Positions 41,976-50,202 of a stretch of DNA of 64,000 nucleotides are shown one piece after another. The notes beneath the pieces were generated by a model, which worked only from the letters and a program-made list of their open reading frames with translations, ran no database searches and had not been told where the DNA came from. Both the position numbers and the translations under genes were made by a program. Source of the DNA: CALMEH01 sp031409875 (GTDB lineage: Bacteria; Acidobacteriota; Blastocatellia; Pyrinomonadales; Pyrinomonadaceae); contig JANNYB010000100.1 of assembly GCA_031409875.1 (NCBI GenBank), positions 1 to 64,000 on the forward strand, given 5' to 3'. Position 1 is the first letter of the stretch; each line of letters opens with the position of its first letter.

Positions 41976-42236
41976 CTATCCGTTTATCGCCGACGCGATG
42001 ATGATTGCGACACCGAGAATTATTGCGCCGATAATTATTGCCAGCGAAGTGTTTTGGTCTTCTTCGATTTCTTTTTTAACCGAAAACGGCGCGACTTTGA
42101 CGACGATAAAAAAAGCGACGGCAAAAACGACTAAACCGATGGCGACAAAAACAATCGTCGTAATTAAAACCGGCAAAAGTTCTTCCATCTTGACGACGAA
42201 GCCAAGCGGTAACATATTAAACAAAAGATTCAGCAT
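41976..42236 (-). CDS. DUF350 membrane protein
   Basis: 86 aa with two hydrophobic helices (LLPVLITTIVFVAIGLVVFA and SLAIIIGAIILGVAIIIASA) separated by a short acidic loop, as in half-length DUF350 proteins. GAGGAAAATA serves as ribosome site. Its ATG overlaps the stop of the 49-aa gene (TAATG). DUF350 proteins are repeatedly linked with DUF4178, SpeD and spermidine synthase genes; their role is unknown. Confidence 0.85.
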   Translation of the reverse strand: MLNLLFNMLPLGFVVKMEELLPVLITTIVFVAIGLVVFAVAFFIVVKVAPFSVKKEIEEDQNTSLAIIIGAIILGVAIIIASAING

Positions 42237-42385
42237 TATTTTCCTCCACGAAATCCACTATAAAAAAACGGCGTTCCGAGCCGCGAACGACTTCCCGAAT
42301 TTGCCAATTCCCATCCGAACATCGAAGACATCAAATAAAACAAAATGACTCCGCCGCCGAAAATTAAAAAAAGTGCTTTTAGCAT
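42236..42385 (-). CDS. 49-aa membrane microprotein in the DUF4178/DUF350 cluster
   Basis: A short frame starting MLKALFLIFGGGVILFYLM, followed by SSMFGWELANSGSRSRLG, and ending FYSGFRGGK. One transmembrane helix and a basic, Gly-rich tail. The stop shares one base with the DUF350 start (TAATG), the classic translational coupling arrangement, so I consider it real despite its size. The start lies just downstream of the TTGTCCG palindrome. No family recognised. Confidence 0.68.
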   Translation of the reverse strand: MLKALFLIFGGGVILFYLMSSMFGWELANSGSRSRLGTPFFYSGFRGGK

Positions 42386-42390
42386 AATTT

Positions 42391-42469
42391 TGTCCGTTGT
42401 CCGTTGTCCGTTGTTCGTTGTCCGTTGTTTTCAGGTTTTTGCAACTGACAACGGACAACTGACGACGGA
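42391..42469. repeat. Heptamer-array palindrome (TTGTCCG)
   Basis: TTGTCCG repeated four to five times (one TTGTTCG variant), spacer, then GACAACGGACAACTGACGAC units in reverse. It starts at the stop codon of the DUF4178 gene and ends 5 nt before the 49-aa gene start. Confidence 0.88.
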
Positions 42470-44383
42470 CTAAGAAGAACTTCCTCCTGAGAACATACTT
42501 TCGCTCCAACGGCGCGATTCAAAGGTGAATTTTCTGATTAAACCGAAAATCGGCAATAGCGCGAGAAGCACGAGCGCACAACAGAAATTTACGCCGCGCG
42601 AGACATTTTGCTCGACTTTGACCGAAACATTTAACGGTTCACTAAACTTTTGCCAAGTTCCGGCAACCTTCAGCGTATATTTTCCAGCGGGAAGCGATGA
42701 AAGCGTTGCGTCCTGCGTTGTGCTTCCTTCCGTCCACGCGCCGTCGCTGTCCGAGCCGGTATAATATTCAATCGGAACATTGACCGATTCGACTTCTTGG
42801 CTTTGCTCGTTAATCAAATCAATGTCCAAATCGGCGAAGGCATTGCTTACGGGCGCGTTTGCCGTGATGCGGACGTTTCGCATTCCTTTAAGTTCAAATT
42901 GCTTGCTGAAAACCGTCTGCGGCGTAGTTACGCTCGCTGTCGGTTGCAAAGTTACAGTTTCATTTAAAACCGTGCCGGACGAACTGAACGGAAGCATAAA
43001 AATCGCCACGATAAACAACAAACCGAGCATCGCCAAGCCGTATTTGATATAAAATCCGCCCGTAAAAGGTTGATTCGGCGCGACCGACCAAGGTTTCGGC
43101 AAATCGGTAATATTAAACGCTTTTTCGATCTCCGCGTTCGTCATATAAACGCCCGCCGACCAATTCATTTCGTTGTTCGTAATCTCTTGCGAAAGCATCA
43201 GCGGCGCAGAAACAAAATCAATCGCCCGCACAGTTTCGCCTTGTTCGACACGCCAATAAAATTCGCCTTGCACGAATTCGACCATCGCGGGCGCATCTTG
43301 AAAAATTCGGAAATTTTGCCCGTTAAAAGAAATATTAGTGCCGACGCTGACAACATCTGCCGGATTTATCGGTTCGACAAAACTCCAATGATTGTCCGAA
43401 TGCGTCAACCAACGGAAACCGATCATCGGATTATAAAGCAGATATTCGTGCCAAAAATATTTGATGCCTTCAATCGTAACGCTTCGCACGACCGCGCCGA
43501 GGACTTTAAATTTCGTGTCGTCTTTGAAAGTTCCTTCCGCGCCAATCGGCAAAACAAATTGTGGTGCGTCCGGTTTCGGCGCAAGCGATTTGAGCCACGT
43601 TAAATTGCCTTTATTGACATCGAGAAGCGAATTGCAAAACGGACAAGTTACGCGCTCGGCTTTGTCCGGCGCATTGAGCGTCAAAGGCGCGGCGCAATTC
43701 GGGCAACCCATTCCTTTTGCCGCAACTTTCTGTGCTTCGCGCTTGACCGATTTCGCATCGCCCAAACCAATTTCGGCAAGCGTAACTTGCTGTCCGACAA
43801 AAACCCAAGGCGGATTCATCGAATAATCAATCGTTCCGAAACTGTTGCCTTGACCTGATAAATCGGCGTAATTGCTGCGTTCGTTCGGTTCTAATTTATA
43901 AGGAATTTCGCCGTCCGCCGCGACTGCGGTTGCCGTGCCTTTTTCCGTAACCATTAACGGCACAGCATTTGGAATCTGCGGCAAACTCTCGCCTAATTGC
44001 AAAGATTCAAAAGCCGGAAGCTGTGCGCCTTGTGGAAGCGGCTGATAAAAAGTCAGATAAAATTTGCCTTGCGCTTCGGCGAGCCAGCCAACCCAACCGT
44101 TGCCGAAAGTTGCATACCATTCGTCCCAAACGCCGCCGAGTTCGTGGCGATTTTGGGCGCGTCCGGTGAGTTCAAAACGCTGGTCTTTGAACATTCCTTT
44201 GAGTCCGATTTTCAGCGGCGATTCGGAATCAACAATCTCCGCGACTCTGCCCAAATCTTCCAAACCTCTGTCGGTTCGCGCCACTGCCGAACGGCAAAAC
44301 GGACAAACAAGCACAATCGTCGAGCCTTTTTGAAACTCAATCGGCGCGGCACATTTCGGACAATTTGCTTTTAAGACGCTCAC
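42470..44383 (-). CDS. Double DUF4178 protein with zinc ribbons
   Basis: 637 aa. Two zinc ribbons (CPKCAAPIEF with CPFCRS near the N-terminus; CPNCAAPLTL with CPFCNS near residue 225) each precede a DUF4178-type beta domain (GLKGMFKDQRFELTGRAQN and GTFKDDTKFKVLGAVVRS). A transmembrane helix near residue 450 (YGLAMLGLLFIVAIFMLPF), a beta-rich extracytoplasmic region, and a last helix (GVNFCCALVLLALLPIFGLI) complete it. It overlaps speD by 4 nt. DUF4178 proteins often accompany DUF350 and polyamine genes; activity unknown. Confidence 0.87.
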   Translation of the reverse strand: MSVLKANCPKCAAPIEFQKGSTIVLVCPFCRSAVARTDRGLEDLGRVAEIVDSESPLKIGLKGMFKDQRFELTGRAQNRHELGGVWDEWYATFGNGWVGWLAEAQGKFYLTFYQPLPQGAQLPAFESLQLGESLPQIPNAVPLMVTEKGTATAVAADGEIPYKLEPNERSNYADLSGQGNSFGTIDYSMNPPWVFVGQQVTLAEIGLGDAKSVKREAQKVAAKGMGCPNCAAPLTLNAPDKAERVTCPFCNSLLDVNKGNLTWLKSLAPKPDAPQFVLPIGAEGTFKDDTKFKVLGAVVRSVTIEGIKYFWHEYLLYNPMIGFRWLTHSDNHWSFVEPINPADVVSVGTNISFNGQNFRIFQDAPAMVEFVQGEFYWRVEQGETVRAIDFVSAPLMLSQEITNNEMNWSAGVYMTNAEIEKAFNITDLPKPWSVAPNQPFTGGFYIKYGLAMLGLLFIVAIFMLPFSSSGTVLNETVTLQPTASVTTPQTVFSKQFELKGMRNVRITANAPVSNAFADLDIDLINEQSQEVESVNVPIEYYTGSDSDGAWTEGSTTQDATLSSLPAGKYTLKVAGTWQKFSEPLNVSVKVEQNVSRGVNFCCALVLLALLPIFGLIRKFTFESRRWSESMFSGGSSS

Positions 44384-44775
44384 ACTTCACCTCCGGCGAT
44401 TTGCGATTTGCGATTTGCGATTTGCGATTGCATCTGACCTCGTTCGATTTTCGTAATTTTCACCTCGTTTGCGTCAAGTAAATTTTTTAAATTCAGTTCC
44501 CAATTCCATTCGGGGCGCGATTTACAGCAGTAGAGATTAAAAGTTGCGGTTGAATATTCGGGATAAGTGTGGCAAGCGAGGTGCGATTCGGTGAGCATCG
44601 TCAAACCCGTAACGCCGCCTTCGCCGCCGAATTTGTGCCAATTTCCTTCGCCGATTGATTTTAAGCCCAAGTCGGCAATAATTCGCGCAAAGACGTTTTG
44701 CAAGGCGGAAACATCGCGCAATTTCTGCACGTCGCATTCAAAGGCTTCGATTAACCATTCCGTTCCGACAATCAT
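44380..44775 (-). CDS. speD: S-adenosylmethionine decarboxylase (SpeD-type)
   Basis: 131 aa. The self-cleavage site is in LTESHLACHTYPE, where the Ser becomes the pyruvoyl group, with the conserved His pairs following. YSTATFNLYCC carries the catalytic Cys region. The enzyme makes the aminopropyl donor for spermidine synthase. The last 16 residues (QSQIANRKSQIAGGEV) are encoded by a GCGATTT heptamer array and are not part of the SpeD fold. The 3' end overlaps the DUF4178 start. Confidence 0.9.
   Translation of the reverse strand: MIVGTEWLIEAFECDVQKLRDVSALQNVFARIIADLGLKSIGEGNWHKFGGEGGVTGLTMLTESHLACHTYPEYSTATFNLYCCKSRPEWNWELNLKNLLDANEVKITKIERGQMQSQIANRKSQIAGGEV
44396..44430. repeat. Heptamer array (GCGATTT) within the speD 3' end
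   Basis: Five GCGATTT units in a row with no mirrored partner. On the minus strand they encode SQIANRKSQIA, since 7-nt units read in all three frames in turn. It lies just before the DUF4178 ribosome site (GGAGGT). Confidence 0.85.
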
Positions 44776-44863
44776 TTTGGGAAAAACCTATAAATCTTTA
44801 CGTTTTTAATCTCGAAAAGTTTTGAACTTTGAAACTTCCAATGCGTTATACTTCAAAGTGAAG

Positions 44864-45811
44864 ATGTTGAAGAAAAATATAGCTAAATTTTTTGCGTTTG
44901 TCATTTCTTTAAGCGTCATTTCGGCGTGTTCGGCGGTTTTTCCGAGCCACGAGCAGTTAAAAAACCAAAATGAGCAGTTTTCTAAAGATTGGGAAAAGCC
45001 GAAAGTCGTCGGTAAAATCGAATCAGATGAAATCAACGAAAGCAGTGGAATTGCCGTTTCGCGCTGTAATGAAAAAGTGCTTTGGACGCATAACGATTCG
45101 GGCGACAAAGCGTATATTTTTGCGCTCGACGAAAAAGGCGAAAAACTCGGAACGTGGAAAGTTTCGGGCGCGGAAAATTTCGATTGGGAAGACATCGCCA
45201 CGCGCAAAGAAAAATCCGGCGAATGTTTTTTATACATCGCCGACATCGGCAATAACAAACGAACACGCAGCGAAATGACGATTTATCGCGTCAAAGAACC
45301 GCTCATTTCAAGCGAAAATAAATCCTCGGGCAAGAAAAATCCGCTTGAAACCGAAGCCGCCGAAACAATAAAATTTGAATATCCCGAAATGCGCCACGAT
45401 GCCGAAACCTTAATGATTCATCCTGAAACCGGCGACATTTACATTATTTCAAAACGCTTGAGCGGCGCGGCGGCGGTTTATAAATTGAAAGCGAACTACG
45501 AAAAAGAAAAAACAAACCTGCTCGAAAAAATCGCCGATTTTGAAGTTCCTGCGATTCCGAACGGATTTTTCACCGGCGGCGACATCTCGCCCGACGGCAA
45601 ACACGCCGTCATCTGCGATTATTTTGCCGCTTACGAAATTGATTTACCCGAAAAAGCCAAAAATTTCGACGAAATCTGGAAACAAAAACCCGAAATAATC
45701 GAACTCGGCAAACGCGACATCGGCGAAGCCGTCGGATATTCAGCGGACGGAAAATCAATCTTCGCTACCAGCGAAAGAGATAATTCGCTTATCCAAGTCA
45801 AACGAAAATAG
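44864..45811 (+). CDS. Lipoprotein with beta-propeller-like repeats
   Basis: 315 aa; start chosen at the ATG at 44864 (GTGAAG just upstream), which gives a lipoprotein signal (IAKFFAFVISLSVISACSAV). The mature part resembles a six-bladed propeller: SSGIAVSRCNEKVLWTHNDS, FDWEDIATRKEKSGECFLYI, DAETLMIHPETGDIYIISKR, GGDISPDGKHAVICDY. No enzyme motif is visible. Divergent from speD. Possibly related to SdiA-regulated or esterase-like phytase-like propeller proteins; not certain. Confidence 0.78.
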   Translation: MLKKNIAKFFAFVISLSVISACSAVFPSHEQLKNQNEQFSKDWEKPKVVGKIESDEINESSGIAVSRCNEKVLWTHNDSGDKAYIFALDEKGEKLGTWKVSGAENFDWEDIATRKEKSGECFLYIADIGNNKRTRSEMTIYRVKEPLISSENKSSGKKNPLETEAAETIKFEYPEMRHDAETLMIHPETGDIYIISKRLSGAAAVYKLKANYEKEKTNLLEKIADFEVPAIPNGFFTGGDISPDGKHAVICDYFAAYEIDLPEKAKNFDEIWKQKPEIIELGKRDIGEAVGYSADGKSIFATSERDNSLIQVKRK

Positions 45812-45833
45812 TTTAAGTAAAATATTTTAAATT

Positions 45834-45912
45834 TTCGGAATAGCTGATAGCTAATAACGAATAGCGAATAACCATTATCAGCTATCAGTTATCACCTATC
45901 AGCTATTCCGAA
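45834..45912. repeat. Heptamer-array palindrome (CTATTCG/CTATCAG words)
   Basis: TTCGGAATAGCTGATAG with ACGAATAGCGAATAACC, mirrored by ATTATCAGCTATCAGTTATC and CTATCAGCTATTCCGAA. Same family as 39801 and 40257. Confidence 0.88.
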
Positions 45913-45982
45913 GCTATCTTTGTTTAATTCTGTCCAACTACTTATAATCAATTTCATCAATAATTTTTTGGAGATTTTTTTT

Positions 45983-46648
45983 ATGAATGCTGAAACTATA
46001 AATTTCGACACTGCGAATGGTGCGACAACCGCTTACGTTGCGTTGCCCGATGAAGATAACGGTAAAGCCGTAATTTTAATTCAAGAATGGTGGGGTTTGA
46101 ACGAACACATCAAAGACATCGCTCGCCGTTACGCCAACAAAGGTTTTACCGCAATTGCGCCCGATCTTTATCGCGGAAAAATCGCCGCAAATCCGCAAGA
46201 AGCCGGCGCGATGATGCAAGCCTTGCAACTCGAAGACGGTTTGGACACGATTAAAAATACAATTTCAAACGCATCTGAAAAATACGGTTTCGCGCATTTC
46301 GGCATCACAGGCTTTTGTATGGGCGGAACTTACGCACTCCGTGCGGCGTGTGTTTTGGAAGGTTTGAGCGCGTCCGCGCCATTTTACGGCGATATTCCCG
46401 AAGAAGAAGTTTTAAAAAATCTTTCAACGCCGACAATCTTCATTTCCGGCACGAAAGATCAATGGATTAACACCGAAAAAGTTGCGCTTTTGGAAGAAAT
46501 CACCGAAAAATACGAACTTCCGATAACTTCGGTCAAATACGAAGCCGATCATGCTTTTTTCAACAATACACGCGCTGAAGTTTATGACGAAACTGCCGCA
46601 AATGATGCGTGGGCATTGGTTACGGGATTTTTTAACGATAAACTCTGA
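45983..46648 (+). CDS. Dienelactone hydrolase family protein
   Basis: 221-aa alpha/beta hydrolase. Start at 45983 has a TTGGAG ribosome site; upstream codons are not conserved. Nucleophile Cys in GFCMGGTYALRAA, acid Asp in ISGTKDQWI, and His in YEADHAFFN form the dienelactone hydrolase triad. The N-terminal VILIQEWWGLNEHIKDIARR is typical. Substrate not known; such enzymes hydrolyse lactones and esters. It is followed by a heptamer palindrome. Confidence 0.92.
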   Translation: MNAETINFDTANGATTAYVALPDEDNGKAVILIQEWWGLNEHIKDIARRYANKGFTAIAPDLYRGKIAANPQEAGAMMQALQLEDGLDTIKNTISNASEKYGFAHFGITGFCMGGTYALRAACVLEGLSASAPFYGDIPEEEVLKNLSTPTIFISGTKDQWINTEKVALLEEITEKYELPITSVKYEADHAFFNNTRAEVYDETAANDAWALVTGFFNDKL

Positions 46649-46727
46649 AATAGGTAATTGGTAATAAGTAATTGGTAATAAGTAATTGGTTTTTGACTTA
46701 TCACCAATTACCAATTACTTATTACCT
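46649..46727. repeat. Heptamer-array palindrome (GTAATTG/GTAATAA)
   Basis: Alternating GTAATTG and GTAATAA units mirrored by CAATTAC/TTATTAC units. Same words as 286-370. Begins right after the hydrolase stop and provides the last codons (GNK, stop) of the SRPBCC protein. Confidence 0.88.
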
Positions 46728-47173
46728 TTTTCCGCAACTCTTTTAAGCTCCGCATTGCGATTTGTAACTAATTTTCGCAAGTGATTTTCAAGTAAAATCG
46801 CATCAACAATCTTGCCTAAAAAACCGAAAGGCGAAGTCCATTCGAGCGTGTCGCGCATCAATGTTCCATCGCCTTTTTTAATAAATTCGTGCTTGTGTTT
46901 GAATGATTTAAAGTTACCTTCAATCATTTCATCGGTAAAATGGTTCGGCTTTTCAAACTCCGTAACTTTTACTGTCAAATGCTGACGAATACCGAAATGT
47001 TTTCCTTCAAAAGTTACCGTTTCGCCGAGTTCGATTTTGCCGTGAGTTCTTCCCGCAACCGCTTTTTCGCCTGTGTTTTTTAACGATTCCAAATGCAAAC
47101 TAATATCGCGCACCAAATCGAAACAAACTTCCGGCGGCGCATTGATTTCAGTTTCGATAATCAAAATCGGCAT
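46715..47173 (-). CDS. SRPBCC (START-like) family protein
   Basis: 152 aa with a helix-grip fold. It starts MPILIIETEINAPPEVCFDL with the usual ligand-binding pattern (SLHLESLKNTGEKAVAG, LEWTSPFGFLGKIVDAI, ENHLRKLVTNRNAELKRVA), as in cyclase/dehydrase-like SRPBCC proteins. Probably binds a hydrophobic ligand. The C-terminal three residues and the stop come from the repeat array. On the minus strand, downstream of the second desaturase gene. Confidence 0.85.
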   Translation of the reverse strand: MPILIIETEINAPPEVCFDLVRDISLHLESLKNTGEKAVAGRTHGKIELGETVTFEGKHFGIRQHLTVKVTEFEKPNHFTDEMIEGNFKSFKHKHEFIKKGDGTLMRDTLEWTSPFGFLGKIVDAILLENHLRKLVTNRNAELKRVAEKGNK

Positions 47174-47186
47174 AAATTAATAAGAT

Positions 47187-47269
47187 TTTTTGCCCACGAA
47201 ACACACGAAAGACACGAAAAGTTTTCTGCGATTTTATTTCGTGCTTTTCGTGTGTTTCGTGGGCAAAAT
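47187..47269. repeat. Nonamer-array palindrome (CACGAAACA-type)
   Basis: TTTTGCCCACGAAACACACG with further CACGAAA units in 9-nt steps, mirrored by CTTTTCGTGTGTTTCGTGGG and ending CAAAA. Fills the gap between the SRPBCC and desaturase genes. Confidence 0.85.
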
Positions 47270-47275
47270 AAATTC

Positions 47276-48142
47276 CTAAATCGTTTCCGTCGCAGGCTTT
47301 AGCTCAATCGGCGATTTTTCCGCTTCATTGCCGCGAATATTTTTTGCCCAACCGAGCTTCTCGAAAAAGCGAATTGTCTGCCAATTCATATCGAATTCAT
47401 ACCACGTCAAACCGTGTCGCGCCCGCGACGGTTGCGCGTGATGATTATTGTGCCAACCTTCGCCGAAAGTTAGCAGTGCGATTGCCCATTGATTGGTCGA
47501 ATCGTCGTTCGTTTCATATCGGCGCGAACCGAAAAAATGCGTCGCTGAATTAACCAACCACGTCGAATGCCAACCGAAAACGACACGCACAAAAACGCCC
47601 CACAAAACCATTGACCAACCGCCGAGCGCAAATAAAATCAAACCCGAAACGAGCAAAGGAACGTAATAAAACCGCGCCAAAGTCGTATGAAATTTATCTT
47701 TCATCAAATCGGGAACGTATTTTTGCAAAGTCGCTTCGTCGTGGTCGTTTGCCGTGCCAAACACGATCCAACCAACGTGCGCCCACCAAAAACCGCCGCG
47801 AGTTGAATGCGGATCGCCTTCTTCTTCGACAAATTTATGATGAATCCGATGCGTTGCCACCCATTTCGGCGCGTCGTCCTGAATCGCCATTGCGCCAAAA
47901 GTCGTCAACAAATATTCAAGCCATTTCGGAGCTTTAAAACTCCGATGCGTCAAAAGCCGATGATAACCAAGCCCAATGCCAAGACTGCCGACAATCCAAT
48001 TTCCAATCAACATCACCGCCAGATTTTCCCAGCTAAACATAAAAAATGCGACAACTGTTAAAATATGAAAACTTGTCACGATAGATAAATTTTTCCAATT
48101 AATATTTTTACGCGATTCCTCAAACGTGGAGATATTTTGCAT
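47276..48142 (-). CDS. Fatty acid desaturase, copy 2
   Basis: 288 aa, clear paralogue of the desaturase at 22027 through its full length. Histidine boxes HRLLTHRSFK, HRIHHKF and HNNHHAQ, and the same membrane topology. Differences lie mainly in the two ends. It is followed (minus strand) by the SRPBCC gene. Two such desaturases in a 26-kb interval suggest separate regulation or substrate preference; neither shows a frameshift. Confidence 0.93.
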   Translation of the reverse strand: MQNISTFEESRKNINWKNLSIVTSFHILTVVAFFMFSWENLAVMLIGNWIVGSLGIGLGYHRLLTHRSFKAPKWLEYLLTTFGAMAIQDDAPKWVATHRIHHKFVEEEGDPHSTRGGFWWAHVGWIVFGTANDHDEATLQKYVPDLMKDKFHTTLARFYYVPLLVSGLILFALGGWSMVLWGVFVRVVFGWHSTWLVNSATHFFGSRRYETNDDSTNQWAIALLTFGEGWHNNHHAQPSRARHGLTWYEFDMNWQTIRFFEKLGWAKNIRGNEAEKSPIELKPATETI

Positions 48143-48230
48143 TTATTACTCTATAAAACAGCTAAATTATAACTATCTCAATCTTAACAGGTTGCCCCAG
48201 AAATAATCGTAATAGTTGTGTAAAAGTTGA

Positions 48231-48863
48231 TTAATTAGCAAACCAGTCTTGAAGTGTTTCTTTTAATTTGATAAATGATTCGTCTATACAATTTTTGAAA
48301 CTAACTTTTTCCGCAAGCTGTTGATAAATTGATGATGAACGAGGTTTCCTAACTTCTCTCATCGCTTCTTCAACAGCTTCTTTCGGTCGAGAAGGTTTTG
48401 TTTCATCTGCTTGAAGAAATCCTTTATTTTGTAGCCAAGTTTTTAAGTCGGGATTTTTTTCTTCCCATCCCAACACTTTTTCAACGTGCGGTGAATTACT
48501 CCAAACCCAAGACTCGATTTCAGGTTCAAGAACAATAACTTTTGCCCGATTTTCCCAACCTGAAATAGAAAGTTTTTGTTCTAACTCATTTTCAATTTCT
48601 TCTCGACTTTTATGTTCTTGCCCACAGCCTTCGTGATCAAAAATCACCAAAGCAAAATTATAATCCTTATGAAAAGGTTTTAAAAATTCAGAGCATTGAT
48701 TATAACAACCTGCATCGCGTTGGATGTGAACAAATATGTGTTCTAAACTTGCCGATAAGTCTTTTATACCAAATGATTGATGGCGCGTGAGAAGTCCTTG
48801 CATCAAAAATTGTGTATTTCTGTCTGCTACGAGAATTATCAAATTGTTTGTGAATTCGGACAT
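48231..48863 (-). CDS. TOPRIM/DUF4276-like partner of an AAA ATPase
   Basis: 210 aa; start at 48863 overlaps the ATPase stop (TAATG). The pattern NNLIILVADRNTQFLMQGLL, FALVIFDHEGCGQEHK and VIVLEPEIESWVW resembles the TOPRIM/RloB-like nuclease fold of DUF4276-type proteins, with acidic residues at the expected strand ends (D-x-E in FDHEG, E-x-E in EPEIE). The C-terminus is helical. Two-gene ATPase plus TOPRIM-like units are common anti-phage modules. Family assignment is tentative. Confidence 0.7.
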   Translation of the reverse strand: MSEFTNNLIILVADRNTQFLMQGLLTRHQSFGIKDLSASLEHIFVHIQRDAGCYNQCSEFLKPFHKDYNFALVIFDHEGCGQEHKSREEIENELEQKLSISGWENRAKVIVLEPEIESWVWSNSPHVEKVLGWEEKNPDLKTWLQNKGFLQADETKPSRPKEAVEEAMREVRKPRSSSIYQQLAEKVSFKNCIDESFIKLKETLQDWFAN

Positions 48864-50155
48864 TATCCCAAAACTCCACTTGCAAAAAGAACGCCTAAGT
48901 TGGTTTCGCCTTTCCATTCTCTAAGTCGCGGATGTTTGTTTCCAGAAATAATATCCGTTGCTCCATCATTAGCTTTAGCAAAGCATAATAGAGTTTTCAC
49001 ATCAGCAATACTTAAAACAACAGGCGAGTGCGTAGCCAACAAAATCTGAGCATCATACGCCGATGAAAGAGATTGAAACATAGTATCTACAGCTTTTGGA
49101 TGTATTCCGTTTTCAGGTTCTTCAATCAAATAAACACCTTTGAAGTCAAGCAAATAAGCCGGTAACGTAAGTGCGAGAAGCCTCAAAGTTCCATCAGATG
49201 CAGTCCAAGAAGGAACTTCAAAACCTTCTTTGTAGCGAATTTTTAAGTATTTGAATTTAGTATCAGGAAAATCAGCCGTCGTAATATCTTCAATATCGGG
49301 CAAAGCGGTTCTCAGATGAGAAATCCAATCCTTAAATCTTTGCGGAGATTTATCTTTCAGATTTTGAATCACCCAAGGTAGATTTGAGCCGTCCGACATA
49401 AATTTTCGACTTCTTCCCGGCGGACTCGCTTGACGAATTAAAAGACTATTCAAAATTATTTGTTGAACATTTTCCGAAAGTAGAGCTTTTAACCATGTTG
49501 CCGCCGGGAAGTTTTTTTCGTCTTCGGGCAAGTTTCCCAACGCCGACTTCTTAAACCCGATTTTGAAAGAAGGCATCCAACCTTTGCTCGCCTTTTTATT
49601 AGTTTCAGAATAAAAAGTTACTCGTCCGCTGTCGCCTTTTTTTACAACTAAACGCTCACCAAGTTTCACGGGACTTGGAGTTAGAATAGTTTTCGGCGGT
49701 TTCATCGGAAACGGAAATAAATTTTGTTGTTGGACAGGCTTTGAGTATTCAGAAGATGAAAGTTTTTTCAACAATACTTTTTCGGACAATACGGAGTTCT
49801 CTTTTGTTTCGTCATTGAAGCCGATTGAAACTTCATATCTGATTGTTTCATAAACAATATTTGTAAATTTCGAGCGAATTTCTTCTGGAATCGAAGCCTC
49901 AATTGCTAACTCAAAACTATTCTTTTTATCTCCATTGTCATATTTTCCCGCCCAAATTAAATCTTGCAAAATTTGTGTTCTATTTCCAATTGCCACATCT
50001 AATCCATCAGCAACAAATTGTCCTAAAAATGCCACCACATCTAAAAATGTAGTTTTACCGCTTGCATTAGGACCAACTAAAACGTGAAACGAAGAGAGCG
50101 TTCGGTCAACATATTTCAGACTTCTAAAATTTAAAGCTTCAATCTTACTTATCAT
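48863..50155 (-). CDS. AAA15/AAA21-type ATPase (OLD/PARIS-like)
   Basis: 430 aa. SMC-like ATPase with Walker A VGPNASGKTTFLD at residue 28, a long inserted middle region, the signature-like WTASDGTLRLLALTL, Walker B GVYLIEEPENGIHP, and the switch His in LLATHSPVVL. These are hallmarks of the AAA15/AAA21 ATPases found with TOPRIM nucleases in defence systems such as OLD/Gabija/PARIS-type units. It overlaps the partner by one base. Lower GC than the flanking mqnC and desaturase genes fits horizontal acquisition. Confidence 0.85.
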   Translation of the reverse strand: MISKIEALNFRSLKYVDRTLSSFHVLVGPNASGKTTFLDVVAFLGQFVADGLDVAIGNRTQILQDLIWAGKYDNGDKKNSFELAIEASIPEEIRSKFTNIVYETIRYEVSIGFNDETKENSVLSEKVLLKKLSSSEYSKPVQQQNLFPFPMKPPKTILTPSPVKLGERLVVKKGDSGRVTFYSETNKKASKGWMPSFKIGFKKSALGNLPEDEKNFPAATWLKALLSENVQQIILNSLLIRQASPPGRSRKFMSDGSNLPWVIQNLKDKSPQRFKDWISHLRTALPDIEDITTADFPDTKFKYLKIRYKEGFEVPSWTASDGTLRLLALTLPAYLLDFKGVYLIEEPENGIHPKAVDTMFQSLSSAYDAQILLATHSPVVLSIADVKTLLCFAKANDGATDIISGNKHPRLREWKGETNLGVLFASGVLG

Positions 50156-50202
50156 ATTTTTTCCAAATATTTACGCTGAAAACTTTTGCGAGAATAATTT
50201 AT

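Noticed and set aside
42258..42509. Open frame containing translated TTGTCCG repeats
   Set aside because: Most of its codons are the heptamer palindrome and it overlaps the better-supported 49-aa gene coupled to DUF350.
48143..48230. Short gap after the second desaturase examined for a tRNA or attachment site of the ATPase/TOPRIM pair
   Set aside because: No cloverleaf, direct repeat or integrase is visible.
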